Shown here: positions 1 through 8,469 of the stretch, piece by piece
How positions within the stretch are numbered: the first letter of the stretch is position 1
How the letters are laid out: the number at the start of each line of letters is the position of its first letter
NCBI GenBank assembly: GCA_017412265.1
Contig: JAFPYK010000089.1
Span: 1-29,074, forward strand
DNA length: 29,074 nt
Direction of reading: 5' to 3'
From: Lachnospiraceae bacterium
Lineage (GTDB): Bacteria; Bacillota; Clostridia; Lachnospirales; Lachnospiraceae
The notes under the pieces: generated by a model
Told to the model about the DNA's origin: nothing
Databases searched by the model: none
Seen by the model: the letters and a program-made list of their open reading frames with translations, nothing else
Made by a program: the position numbers and the translations under genes

Positions 1-2
1 TA

Positions 3-170
3 ATTCGAGGGGGAGCAACGCGACCGCGCCGGAGCGATGCGGTGGCGAGGTGGTCGCGCTCCGGACGAATCCGAAGGATTCGGCGGCCTCCACGACCTCG
101 CAGGTAGATCATTCGAGGCGGAGCAACGCGACCGAGCCGGAGCGAAGCGAAGGCGGCCTCCTGAAGAGGC
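3..170. repeat. GC-rich extragenic repeat pair with hairpins
   Basis: Two imperfect direct copies of about 45 bp begin at 3 and 111, both opening with ATTCGAGG and sharing GGAGCAACGCGACC; about 40 of 45 positions agree. Between them are inverted repeats: CCGGAGCG (29-36) with CGCTCCGG (57-64), CGAATCC (66-72) with GGATTCG (76-82), and GCCTC (156-160) with GAGGC (166-170). No coding potential with a ribosome site is visible. This looks like a dispersed extragenic element or decayed repeat cluster. The identity of the repeat family is unknown. Confidence 0.55.
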
Positions 171-188
171 ATTCCCCGCTTTGAAAGA

Positions 189-217
189 TTGAAGGGAAAG
201 GGAAATTATGATAATAT
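189..217 (+). promoter_or_regulatory. Weak candidate promoter of the CAP protein gene
   Basis: TTGAAG (189-194) and TAATAT (212-217) are separated by 17 bp inside an AT-rich patch that also contains TATGATAAT (207-215). Another spacing (TTGAAA at 181) is possible, so the exact hexamers are uncertain. The position suits the gene at 278, whose GGAGG ribosome site lies at 267-271. Confidence 0.35.
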
Positions 218-277
218 GACATCAATGACCAATTCATTTGGAATATAGACAGAAAACATCAATCAGGAGGAGTTGTC

Positions 278-2428
278 ATGAAGAGAGTCCGAACACTGGC
301 GCTTTTGACAGTGCTTTTCTTCGCCATGGCATTTGCCGTCAGGGGAAGAGCTGCGCAGGCGGCTACCGTTCACCCCGGGGTGCAGACGAGAACGATTCAG
401 CAGATCCGCGCATTTGCGGAGAAAAACGGGGTCAAACGCAGGAATACGACGTATGATGAGGAGCCGGTTCGTACCGCACCTTATGCGGCTGGCAAGCTGT
501 CGGCGAAGACGACCAATGAGGCTCTTGCGATGCTGAATTTTGTGCGCTATATCGCAGGCCTGGATGCCAATGTCACCGTGGATGAGACATATCAGCAGCA
601 GGCGCAGGCAGCTGCACTTGTCAATGCGGTCAACAATGAACTGACTCATGAACCGAAGCAGCCGGAGAATATGGATTATTCACTGTATCAGATGGGCGTG
701 ACCGGAGCCGCCCGCAGTAATCTGGGCATGGGTTATCGAACGCTGCCGACCAGCATCGTTGAGGGATATCTGGATGACTCTGACCCCAGCAATCTTCCTA
801 TGCTGGGACACCGCAGATGGATTCTGAATCCGTCGATGGGGAAAACGGGATTTGGCCATGTGGGAGCCTACATGGCTCTCTATGCGATGGATTCGAGCAA
901 TTCTTCCAGTGCGGATCTGGTGGTCTGGCCGGCACAGAAGACACCGGTGCAGCTCTTTAACCGGTTTATGGCGTGGAGCGTCTCGACATCAAGAGATGTC
1001 GACCAGTCGAAGCTGAAGGTAACGGTCTCACGGCGAGGAACAGGTGAGAGTTGGGAATTTACGAATGAACACAGCGACGGGTACCTGAATTATAGCATCG
1101 TCAAATACGGTGGCATGTACTGCCTGATCTTCCTGCCGGCCGGGGATTTTGACATAGCTGCAGGGGAGATCTATGATGTGACCGTCGTCGGGATCGGCTC
1201 GGATACGCTTACGTACAGTGTGGAATTCTTTGACATGAAGGATCTGTGGTATGAGCCGGCGACGATCTCGCTGAGCACGGAGGCGACGGGGCTTTCGGAG
1301 ATCGACGCGCCGGAGGCGATCGTTCATTATGACTGGGCCGGTTATGATGCCACGGGCTGCTATCTGCACTGGTCTTATCCTTCCTGTGTGAAGATGGAAA
1401 CGATCTCTGACTCAGAGGCCAGGTTCACGCTCACAGACGGCTCTTCGAGCGAACCGGGGGTGATTACGGCAAAGACTTATGATCCGGAGGCAGTCGCGTA
1501 TGTGTCGACGGCTACGATCAATCTGCCGGTCTATCAGACCGCCTATGTGCCTTACGTGTATGACCCGACATCGTCGTTCTCGGGCGTTACGGTGACCTGG
1601 CAGAAGCCTTATAATTTTGATGAGTCCTACCAGTTTGAGGTGTATCGCAAGACCGGGTCCGGTTCATTTGTCCCGATCGGACGCAGCAAAACCTGCTCTT
1701 ACGTGGATAAGACCGCGAAATTCGGGACGACCTACACGTATTCGGTTTGCTGCCTGTCGGCGGACGGAAAGCACCAGACCAGCAATTACAGCAAGACGGG
1801 CAAGACGATCACGCATGAGAAAACCGGCTGGGAGCAGGTCGGATCTGCCTGGTACTACTGGAAGAAAGGTGTCCGGCAGACGGGCTGGGTGCAGGTGTCC
1901 GGCAAGTGGTATTACATGAATTCGTCGGGTGTGATGCAGACAGGCTGGCAGAAGATCTCGGGCAAATGGTATTACCTGAACGCGTCGGGTGTGATGCAGA
2001 CGGGCTGGGTGCAGGTCTCGGGCAAATGGTACTACATGAATTCGTCGGGCGCGATGCAGACCGGCTGGCAGAAGATCTCGAATAAGTGGTACTACATGAA
2101 TTCTTCGGGTGTGATGCAGACAGGCTGGCTGCAGCTCTCGGGCAAGTGGTACTATATGAATTCGTCAGGTGTGATGCAGACCGGCTGGACGAAGGTCTCG
2201 GGGAAATATTACTACATGAATTCTTCGGGCGTGATGCAGACCGGCTGGGTACAGGTCTCGAACAAGTGGTATTACATGAATTCGTCGGGCGTGATGCAGA
2301 CGGGCTGGAAGCAGCTCTCCGGCAAGTGGTACTATTTCGGAGAGGACGGGGCGATGTACCGGGCGAACACGTATTACATCGACGGCAAGTATTATAAGTT
2401 TGACTCGAACGGTGTATGGGTCGGGTAA
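278..2428 (+). CDS. Secreted CAP-domain protein with choline-binding-type wall repeats
   Basis: The 716-residue product starts with a Sec signal peptide (basic MKR, a hydrophobic stretch at about 7-20, cleavage near AAQAA at 25-29). A CAP/SCP-like domain spans about 81-205, with recognisable pieces around ALAMLNFVRYIAG, a His near 124 and LGHRRWILNP at 176-185. A beta-rich middle follows, including a fibronectin-III-like segment at about 435-511. The C-terminus from about 517 is a run of 20-residue modules of the type TGWVQVSGKWYYMNSSGVMQ, the choline-binding or CW-binding repeat class that attaches proteins to the cell surface. The protein is therefore inferred to be extracellular and wall-bound. 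Bacterial CAP proteins have no single established activity, and the substrate is unknown. The start is set by GGAGG 6 nt upstream of the ATG. The gene stands alone between a weak promoter and a terminator at 2454. Confidence 0.88.
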   Translation: MKRVRTLALLTVLFFAMAFAVRGRAAQAATVHPGVQTRTIQQIRAFAEKNGVKRRNTTYDEEPVRTAPYAAGKLSAKTTNEALAMLNFVRYIAGLDANVTVDETYQQQAQAAALVNAVNNELTHEPKQPENMDYSLYQMGVTGAARSNLGMGYRTLPTSIVEGYLDDSDPSNLPMLGHRRWILNPSMGKTGFGHVGAYMALYAMDSSNSSSADLVVWPAQKTPVQLFNRFMAWSVSTSRDVDQSKLKVTVSRRGTGESWEFTNEHSDGYLNYSIVKYGGMYCLIFLPAGDFDIAAGEIYDVTVVGIGSDTLTYSVEFFDMKDLWYEPATISLSTEATGLSEIDAPEAIVHYDWAGYDATGCYLHWSYPSCVKMETISDSEARFTLTDGSSSEPGVITAKTYDPEAVAYVSTATINLPVYQTAYVPYVYDPTSSFSGVTVTWQKPYNFDESYQFEVYRKTGSGSFVPIGRSKTCSYVDKTAKFGTTYTYSVCCLSADGKHQTSNYSKTGKTITHEKTGWEQVGSAWYYWKKGVRQTGWVQVSGKWYYMNSSGVMQTGWQKISGKWYYLNASGVMQTGWVQVSGKWYYMNSSGAMQTGWQKISNKWYYMNSSGVMQTGWLQLSGKWYYMNSSGVMQTGWTKVSGKYYYMNSSGVMQTGWVQVSNKWYYMNSSGVMQTGWKQLSGKWYYFGEDGAMYRANTYYIDGKYYKFDSNGVWVG
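1825..2340 (+). repeat. 60-bp tandem coding repeats (aromatic wall-binding modules)
   Basis: About eight near-identical 60-bp units, plus degenerate first and last units, each encode 20 residues with the pattern TGW-x5-KWYYMNSSGVMQ. Units alternate between VQVSGK, QKISGK, LQLSGK and TKVSGK types, while the nucleotide sequence around ATGAATTCGTCGGG is almost invariant. This suggests recent duplication or gene conversion. It is an in-frame protein repeat, not a CRISPR array. Confidence 0.9.
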
Positions 2429-2453
2429 GAGAGAAGGAAAGAGAAGAGGTGTG

Positions 2454-2485
2454 CGCCGCTCCCGGGGACCGGGAGCGGCGTTTTT
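2454..2485 (+). terminator. Terminator of the CAP protein gene
   Basis: A perfect 12-bp stem, CGCCGCTCCCGG (2454-2465) with CCGGGAGCGGCG (2469-2480), has a GGA loop and is followed by TTTTT (2481-2485). It begins 25 nt after the stop codon. This is a textbook intrinsic terminator. Confidence 0.93.
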
Positions 2486-2590
2486 GTGGCTTCGGGAGGG
2501 GAAAGCGGGGCGGACGACGTTCTCTCTTGATTGATATTCACAGTTTACTCTTTATCGAAATTCTGTTATCTTTTATATTGAGGTTGTACG

Positions 2591-2619
2591 TCCCCCGGAA
2601 GGGTTTTGGGCCCGGGGGA
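2591..2619 (+). other. Leader hairpin upstream of the HAD gene
   Basis: TCCCCCGG (2591-2598) pairs perfectly with CCGGGGGA (2612-2619) around a 13-nt loop. No T-run follows, so it is not an intrinsic terminator. It falls 12 nt downstream of a TATATT (2574-2579) that may be the -10 element of the operon; the matching -35 (TTTATC, 2551-2556) is poor. The role is unknown; transcript stability is one possibility. Confidence 0.4.
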
Positions 2620-2647
2620 TGTGCGGAGGCTGGAGGTTTTGTGATAT

Positions 2648-3283
2648 ATGTCTGTGAAGCATCTGATTTTCGATATTGACGGGACGATCTGGGATACGAC
2701 GCCGCTTGTGGCGGAGGCGTATAACGATGCGGTGGAGGAGGCGATCGGCGAGAGGCCTGTGATCACCGCGGATGTCCTGCGGGAGCAGTTTGGCAAGCCG
2801 ATGATGGTGATTGCCGAGAACCTGTTTCCGGGAAGGAGCACCGAGGAGCATAGGAGGATCGTGGACCTGTGCGGGGTGCATGAGGCGAGGGTGCTTCGGG
2901 GAACCACGGAGGATCTGACATATCCGGGGCTGCGGGACGCATTTCGCGAGCTGACGGAGATGGGCTGCCGGGTGTATATCGTGAGCAACTGCCAGGTGGG
3001 CTATATTGAGCTGTGCATGGAGAAGAACGGATTGGAGCCGTACGTGACGGATCATCTCTGCCACGGGGAGACCGGAAGGTCGAAGGGGGAGAATATCCGG
3101 GAGCTGATGCGGCGAAACGGTATCGAGGAGGCAGTCTACGTCGGGGACACGATGGGGGACTGCGAGGCGGCCGCGGAGGCGGGTGTGCCTTTCTGGCATG
3201 CGTGCTACGGATTCGGCGACGCGCCGGGAGCGGTTCAGCTTGAATCGCCTGCGCAGATCGTGGAGACGGTGCGCCAGAGCTGA
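2648..3283 (+). CDS. HAD-family hydrolase (phosphoglycolate phosphatase-like)
   Basis: The 211-residue protein has all haloacid dehalogenase motifs. Motif I is FDIDGTIWDTTP, with nucleophile Asp9 and acid Asp11; the motif II region contains IVSNCQ; the motif III lysine lies near 146 in GRSKGENIREL; motif IV is VGDTMGDCEAA at about 165-175. An alpha-helical cap of the C1 type lies between motifs I and II, and length is normal for small phosphatases of the Gph/PGMB group. The substrate cannot be read from sequence; a sugar phosphate or phosphoglycolate is typical. GGAGG at 2632-2636 supports the start, with a slightly long spacer. The gap to the next gene is 62 nt with no terminator, so it is probably co-transcribed with the sugar-kinase-like gene downstream. 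Confidence 0.85.
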   Translation: MSVKHLIFDIDGTIWDTTPLVAEAYNDAVEEAIGERPVITADVLREQFGKPMMVIAENLFPGRSTEEHRRIVDLCGVHEARVLRGTTEDLTYPGLRDAFRELTEMGCRVYIVSNCQVGYIELCMEKNGLEPYVTDHLCHGETGRSKGENIRELMRRNGIEEAVYVGDTMGDCEAAAEAGVPFWHACYGFGDAPGAVQLESPAQIVETVRQS

Positions 3284-3345
3284 GCGAGGCAATCTGTGAT
3301 AGAGATGTTGCTTCAAATCAAGGAGTTAGAGAGGGAGATCAGAGC

Positions 3346-4683
3346 ATGACTGTTTACGAGAAAATGGACCGCCTGCACCGTGAGGTGCTTGACCATATGG
3401 AGGAGAGAATCCGGGAGAGGACCGAGAAGGGCCTGCTTCCTGCCTTTGGATATACCAGTGACCTGGACCTTGTCTGCAAGGCCGGGGCGGAGGACCTGTC
3501 GAAGCTTCTGTGCGAGGCCCTGCCCGAGGGGCTGGACTACAAGGAACTGAGGCCGAAGGCGGAGGTCAATTCGCTGGAGGATCTGGCGGTCGCGCTGGTC
3601 TATTACAGCAGCCGCGGGCTTGGCGGCGAGCTGATGCTTGAGAATCCTTCGATCCTCCCGGGACGTTTTCCGACGCATGAGGCAATCGGAGGAAGCGCGG
3701 CGCAGGCGGTGCTGGCCTGTGCGGCGGTGGGCTGCCCGGCGCTGGTGCATCTGAGCGACGGCTCGCCTGCGGTGAGAAAGCTGATGGCCAGGGATGAGGT
3801 GAAGCTTGTGGCCCTGGACGGAACGCTGACGACGCCGGCGGACTATTATGAGATGCAGGACGCGGAGACGCACTGGATCCTGCAGTACCAGAGAGGCGCG
3901 ACGGTGCACGGACGGGATTTCTCCTACGAGATTCCGCTGTCCAACCGGCTGATCGTCGCGGAGAATACGATCAACCGCCTGGTCCTGCTGCGTCAGGAGT
4001 ATCTGCGCTACATCGAGGAGCACGCGGCACAGGTCACGAGCCAGCTGATCTCCGGCTATAACGCGATCCGTGATACGGAGAACCTGAGGGACCGCGTGGC
4101 GACCATCGCGGAGAACATGCGGCGCTACCACGAGGCCAATCCGTCCGGCATCCGGTACCTGGAGGGCGGACATATCGTCGGCGAGGAGCTGGACCAGATC
4201 GCGATGGATGGGCTCTTCCCGGTCGCGGACATGATGGCGATGAATGAAGAAGAGGCGGACGTGATATTTGGCCGTGACGGGATCGCCCATGATTTAAGTG
4301 ATATTGACAGCATGATCGAGGGGCTTCGGACGTTCCGGAAGAATAACGGGATCCGGCTCGGCATGCTGATTCATTCGAAGGATTATGCGCTCTATGTGGG
4401 CGACGAGCTGCCGGGCGATATCCGCGAGGGCATGGTCTACGGGCACACGATGGCTGCGGCCAGGGCGACGTACGGGACGCCGGCGGATATCTCGCAGGTG
4501 CGGGAGATGCTGGAGCTGCCGCTGAGCCCCGTGGGCGTGGCATTTGCAGAGAAGATCGAGGCGGATCCGGAGAAATATAAGGACGTCATCCTGGTGCCTT
4601 CGCGGCTGATCGAGCGGCCGAAGTATACGGTCGGGCTCGGGGATACGTTCCTCGGCGGAATTCAGATGTGCTTCGGACTGTGA
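3346..4683 (+). CDS. ADP-dependent glucokinase/phosphofructokinase-like sugar kinase
   Basis: The 445-residue protein resembles the ADP-dependent PFK/GK branch of the ribokinase superfamily. The C-terminal VGLGDT (429-434, putative catalytic base Asp433) matches the GLGDT motif of that family, and GGSAAQAVLACAAVGC near residues 117-132 looks like the N-terminal substrate-lid region. The mid-region AMNEEEADVIFG fits the conserved E/NE metal-binding segment. Length is near the usual 450 residues. If active it would phosphorylate a sugar or sugar phosphate in the cytosol, possibly with ADP as donor; both substrate and donor are inference. Such enzymes are best known from archaea. A GAGGGAG ribosome site precedes the ATG. 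It lies directly after a HAD phosphatase and 10 nt before the ProX-like gene, so it appears to be part of one operon. Confidence 0.7.
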   Translation: MTVYEKMDRLHREVLDHMEERIRERTEKGLLPAFGYTSDLDLVCKAGAEDLSKLLCEALPEGLDYKELRPKAEVNSLEDLAVALVYYSSRGLGGELMLENPSILPGRFPTHEAIGGSAAQAVLACAAVGCPALVHLSDGSPAVRKLMARDEVKLVALDGTLTTPADYYEMQDAETHWILQYQRGATVHGRDFSYEIPLSNRLIVAENTINRLVLLRQEYLRYIEEHAAQVTSQLISGYNAIRDTENLRDRVATIAENMRRYHEANPSGIRYLEGGHIVGEELDQIAMDGLFPVADMMAMNEEEADVIFGRDGIAHDLSDIDSMIEGLRTFRKNNGIRLGMLIHSKDYALYVGDELPGDIREGMVYGHTMAAARATYGTPADISQVREMLELPLSPVGVAFAEKIEADPEKYKDVILVPSRLIERPKYTVGLGDTFLGGIQMCFGL

Positions 4684-4693
4684 GGGGAATAGG

Positions 4694-5254
4694 ATGAAAC
4701 TGGTTTTGGAAGAGGGGCGCCCGGCGGATGTGTCGGGAAGGATTGAGACCGAGGTGCGCGTCTATGACCTGCTGGATTCGCTGGGCATCCGTTACGAGCG
4801 GGTGGACCATGAGCCGGCATTTACCATGGAGGCCTGCCTGGCGATCGACGAGGTGCTCGCACCTGCGGTGATCTGCAAGAACCTGTTTCTGTGCAATGCA
4901 CAGAGGACAAAGTTTTATCTGCTGATGATCCGGGAGGACAAGCATTTCAAGACAAAGGAGATCACGAAGCAGATCGGGAGTTCGAGGCTGTCATTTGCGC
5001 CGGAAGAGGCGATGGAGAAGTACCTGAAGATCACGCCGGGTTCGGTGAGTGTGATGGGGCTCATGAATGATGAGGCCAATGACGTGCAGCTGGTGATCGA
5101 TGAGGATGTGCTCGCGGAGGAGCTTTTTGGCTGCCATCCGTGCATCAACACGTCGAGCATCCGGATCACGGTGAAGGACCTGGTTGAGAAGTTCCTGCCG
5201 GCGGTGCACCATAATTATCTGACCGTGAAGCTGGGAACGGGGAGAGACGAATGA
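4694..5254 (+). CDS. ProX/YbaK-type aminoacyl-tRNA editing deacylase
   Basis: The 186-residue protein matches stand-alone ProX (PrdX) proteins of the prolyl-tRNA editing superfamily. Supporting segments are YERVDHEPAFTMEAC near the N-terminus, KNLFLCNAQRTKFYLLMI in the core, and GSVSVMGLMND with a C-terminal GCHPCINTSSIRI. The family hydrolyses alanine mis-attached to tRNA-Pro in trans, so a cytosolic translation quality-control role is expected. Length is close to typical ProX (about 165-190). An AGGGGAATAGG ribosome site adjoins the ATG. The coding region overlaps the next gene by four bases (ATGA), which indicates translational coupling to the MazG-like protein. Confidence 0.85.
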   Translation: MKLVLEEGRPADVSGRIETEVRVYDLLDSLGIRYERVDHEPAFTMEACLAIDEVLAPAVICKNLFLCNAQRTKFYLLMIREDKHFKTKEITKQIGSSRLSFAPEEAMEKYLKITPGSVSVMGLMNDEANDVQLVIDEDVLAEELFGCHPCINTSSIRITVKDLVEKFLPAVHHNYLTVKLGTGRDE

Positions 5255-5730
5255 CGAAGTTTGATGAGTTTTATGAGGTCATCCGGAGGCTCCGGGCCCC
5301 GGACGGGTGCCCTTGGGACCGCGCGCAGACGCATGAGAGCCTGAAGCCGCCCTGCATCGAGGAGGCGTGCGAGGTGATCTGCGGGATCAATGTGCTGAAG
5401 GAGACCGGGAACGCGGACAATCTGAAGGAGGAGCTGGGGGACCTGCTGCTGCAGGTGATCTTCCACGCGCAGATCGCGGAGGACGCAGGCGAGTTCACGA
5501 TGGATGACGTGCTGCAGACCGCGATCGACAAGATGGTGCGCAGGCACCCGCATGTGTTCGCGGGGAAGGTCTACCGGGACCAGGCGGAGGCGAAGGCCGA
5601 CTGGGAGGAGATCAAGCGCAGGGAGAAGGCGGGGCGGCCGTCGAATGACGAGGCGCTGCGCGAGGCATTTGACGAGTCGATCGAGTGGATCCACGTCGCG
5701 AAGCGGCGCAAACATATGGAAGAGGATTGA
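5251..5730 (+). CDS. mazG: Short MazG nucleoside triphosphate pyrophosphohydrolase
   Basis: The 159-residue protein carries the MazG signature RLRAPDGCPWDRAQTHESL (14-31) followed by the acidic metal-binding residues Glu37, Glu38 and Glu41 and the second pair Glu61 and Asp64 (EELGD). MazG enzymes hydrolyse NTPs or dNTPs to the monophosphate and pyrophosphate, clearing non-canonical nucleotides. E. coli MazG has two tandem domains (about 263 residues); this is the single-domain form common in Firmicutes. The start overlaps the stop of the ProX gene (ATGA). The HD-domain gene follows after 12 nt, so the three are almost certainly one transcript. Confidence 0.9.
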   Translation: MTKFDEFYEVIRRLRAPDGCPWDRAQTHESLKPPCIEEACEVICGINVLKETGNADNLKEELGDLLLQVIFHAQIAEDAGEFTMDDVLQTAIDKMVRRHPHVFAGKVYRDQAEAKADWEEIKRREKAGRPSNDEALREAFDESIEWIHVAKRRKHMEED

Positions 5731-5742
5731 GAAAAGGGGGAA

Positions 5743-6312
5743 ATGAACATGCTGACGCTGGAGAGAGCGAAGGAACTGATGAAGGACCAGGTGACGGAGC
5801 ATCATCTGATCGTGCACTGCACAAACGTGATGGCGGCGATGGGCGCGATGGCGGAGCATTTCGGTGCGGATAAGGAGCACTGGATGGCTATCGGCTATCT
5901 GCACGACTATGATTATGAGAAATGGCCGGAGGAGCATCTGCAGCACACGGCGGAGCCGCTGCTGGCCGCGGGCGTGACCGAGGAAGAGGTGCATGCGATC
6001 TTAAGCCACGGCTACAGTGTGTGCTGTGATGTGAAGCCGGAGACGGACATGGAGAAGAGCCTGTTCACGGTGGATGAGCTGACCGGAATCATCGAGGCGT
6101 GCGCGAGGATGCGCCCGCACGGGATCACGGACCTGGAGGTCAAGAGCTTCATGAAGAAGTTCAAGGACAAGAGGTTCGCGGCGAAATGCAACCGCGAGCT
6201 GATCCTCTCGGGCTGTGAGATGCTCGGGATGGAGCTTCGGGATGTGGCGCAGATCTGCATCGACGGGATGCGGCCGTACGCGGCGGAGATCGGGCTGCTG
6301 GGGACAGAGTAA
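5743..6312 (+). CDS. HD-domain phosphohydrolase
   Basis: The 189-residue protein has an HD-superfamily metal site: His25 (LIVHCTNV), His54-Asp55 (YLHDYDYEKW), and further His residues near 66 and 79 (AILSHGYS). This fits small HDIG/YfbR-like phosphohydrolases. The exact substrate, whether a nucleotide or another phosphomonoester, is not visible. Its position 12 nt after mazG, with a strong AAAAGGGGG ribosome site, suggests a nucleotide-related or housekeeping role. The operon ends here at a large hairpin terminator starting right at the stop codon. Confidence 0.8.
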   Translation: MNMLTLERAKELMKDQVTEHHLIVHCTNVMAAMGAMAEHFGADKEHWMAIGYLHDYDYEKWPEEHLQHTAEPLLAAGVTEEEVHAILSHGYSVCCDVKPETDMEKSLFTVDELTGIIEACARMRPHGITDLEVKSFMKKFKDKRFAAKCNRELILSGCEMLGMELRDVAQICIDGMRPYAAEIGLLGTE

Positions 6313-6376
6313 AAAAAACACTTGCATTCTCTCACACGGCTGCAGCCGAATCGTTCGAGAATGCAAGTGTTTTTTT
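6312..6376. terminator. Long palindromic bidirectional terminator
   Basis: A perfect 20-bp inverted repeat has left arm 6312-6331 (seven A then CACTTGCATTCTC) and right arm 6357-6376 (GAGAATGCAAGTG then seven T). The A-tract and T-tract are part of the stem, so the element can end transcription in either direction. The 25-nt loop contains a second perfect 12-bp palindrome, CGGCTGCAGCCG (6337-6348). It closes the HAD-to-HD operon, and its A-tract overlaps the HD stop codon. Confidence 0.93.
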
Positions 6377-6570
6377 GCGTCGTTGAGGACGGGAGGGATC
6401 GGTCATATGTACGTTGACTAAGGGAAGGAATGGAGGACGGAAGGGGCGAAGATTACCGTGCTAAGCTTCTTTGGACACCGGACAAGGGGGAATTGAATAT
6501 CTGGCTGTGTGTGGTGTGTTTTTGATACAGATGGCAGGTTTTTGTGAGATATTTGCCGGGAAGGACGAAT

Positions 6571-6594
6571 GATTGTATTAATTGGAGTACAATC
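6571..6594. promoter_or_regulatory. Inverted repeat upstream of the pckA -35 box
   Basis: GATTGTA (6571-6577) and TACAATC (6588-6594) form a perfect 7-bp dyad spanning 24 bp and ending 3 bp before the -35 hexamer. The position suits an activator or repressor dimer. The cognate regulator is unknown; the TTGT/ACAA half-sites are only loosely reminiscent of Rex or Crp-type sites, and the spacing differs from a standard Rex site. Confidence 0.45.
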
Positions 6595-6597
6595 GGA

Positions 6598-6626
6598 TTG
6601 ACATGAACGTGGTTTACATGTATTAT
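6598..6626 (+). promoter_or_regulatory. pckA promoter with a dyad in the spacer
   Basis: TTGACA (6598-6603), a 17-bp spacer and TATTAT (6621-6626) form a near-consensus sigma-A promoter with a predicted start near 6633. The spacer is bounded by ACATG (6601-6605) and CATGT (6617-6621), an imperfect dyad that would place a regulator between the two hexamers. Confidence 0.8.
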
Positions 6627-6632
6627 GATAAT

Positions 6633-6653
6633 AGTCGGAAATTCGGTCCGACT
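6633..6653 (+). promoter_or_regulatory. Inverted repeat at the pckA transcription start
   Basis: AGTCGGA (6633-6639) pairs perfectly with TCCGACT (6647-6653) across a 7-nt spacer, beginning at the predicted +1. It could be an operator or a 5' stem-loop that stabilises the mRNA. Sequence alone does not decide between them. Confidence 0.4.
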
Positions 6654-6697
6654 GTTATGAAACGGAACCATTTAATCTATAAAGCGAGGTAATTACG

Positions 6698-8311
<1,614 letters not shown>

Positions 8312-8338
8312 GCTTCGCAGATATCTGTGACCATGTGA

Positions 8339-8388
8339 CGGTCCCGGTTCCCGCGGGGGATTCCCCGCGGGGCGGGACCGTTTCTTTT
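8339..8388 (+). terminator. pckA terminator
   Basis: CGGTCCCG (8339-8346) pairs with CGGGACCG (8373-8380), and an inner CCGCGGGG (8351-8358) pairs with CCCCGCGG (8363-8370) around GATT. TTTCTTTT follows at 8381-8388. The long GC-rich hairpin sits 27 nt after the pckA stop. Confidence 0.92.
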
Positions 8389-8438
8389 GGCTTCTGAATC
8401 GCCCGGGGAATTGCATTTGACTCTGGTATTTCGCGGGG

Positions 8439-8452
8439 CTTGCAAGTATAAT
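8439..8452 (+). promoter_or_regulatory. uxaB -10 element with adjacent palindrome
   Basis: A perfect TATAAT lies at 8447-8452, immediately preceded by the 8-bp palindrome CTTGCAAG (8439-8446). No good -35 sits 16-18 bp upstream. The only TTGACT (8417-8422) is 24 bp away, too far for normal sigma-A use. This suggests regulated or activator-dependent initiation. Confidence 0.45.
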
Positions 8453-8469
8453 GAGGGAAGAGTAAAACA

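Larger units (their letters stand above)
6377..6697 (+). other. 321-nt leader and control region of pckA
   Basis: No open frame with a ribosome site is seen between the terminator and pckA. The first 190 nt show nothing I can assign. The last 130 nt carry a strong promoter and three inverted repeats, listed separately. The pckA ribosome site is the weak-looking GCGAGG about 7 nt before the ATG at 6698. Confidence 0.6.

Noticed and set aside
1825..2340. Regular 60-bp repeats as a CRISPR array
   Set aside because: The repeats are contiguous, in frame and encode aromatic wall-binding modules; there are no unique spacers and no cas genes.
8417..8452. TTGACT/TATAAT as a standard uxaB promoter
   Set aside because: The spacer is 24 bp, outside the range used by sigma-A; only the -10 was annotated.
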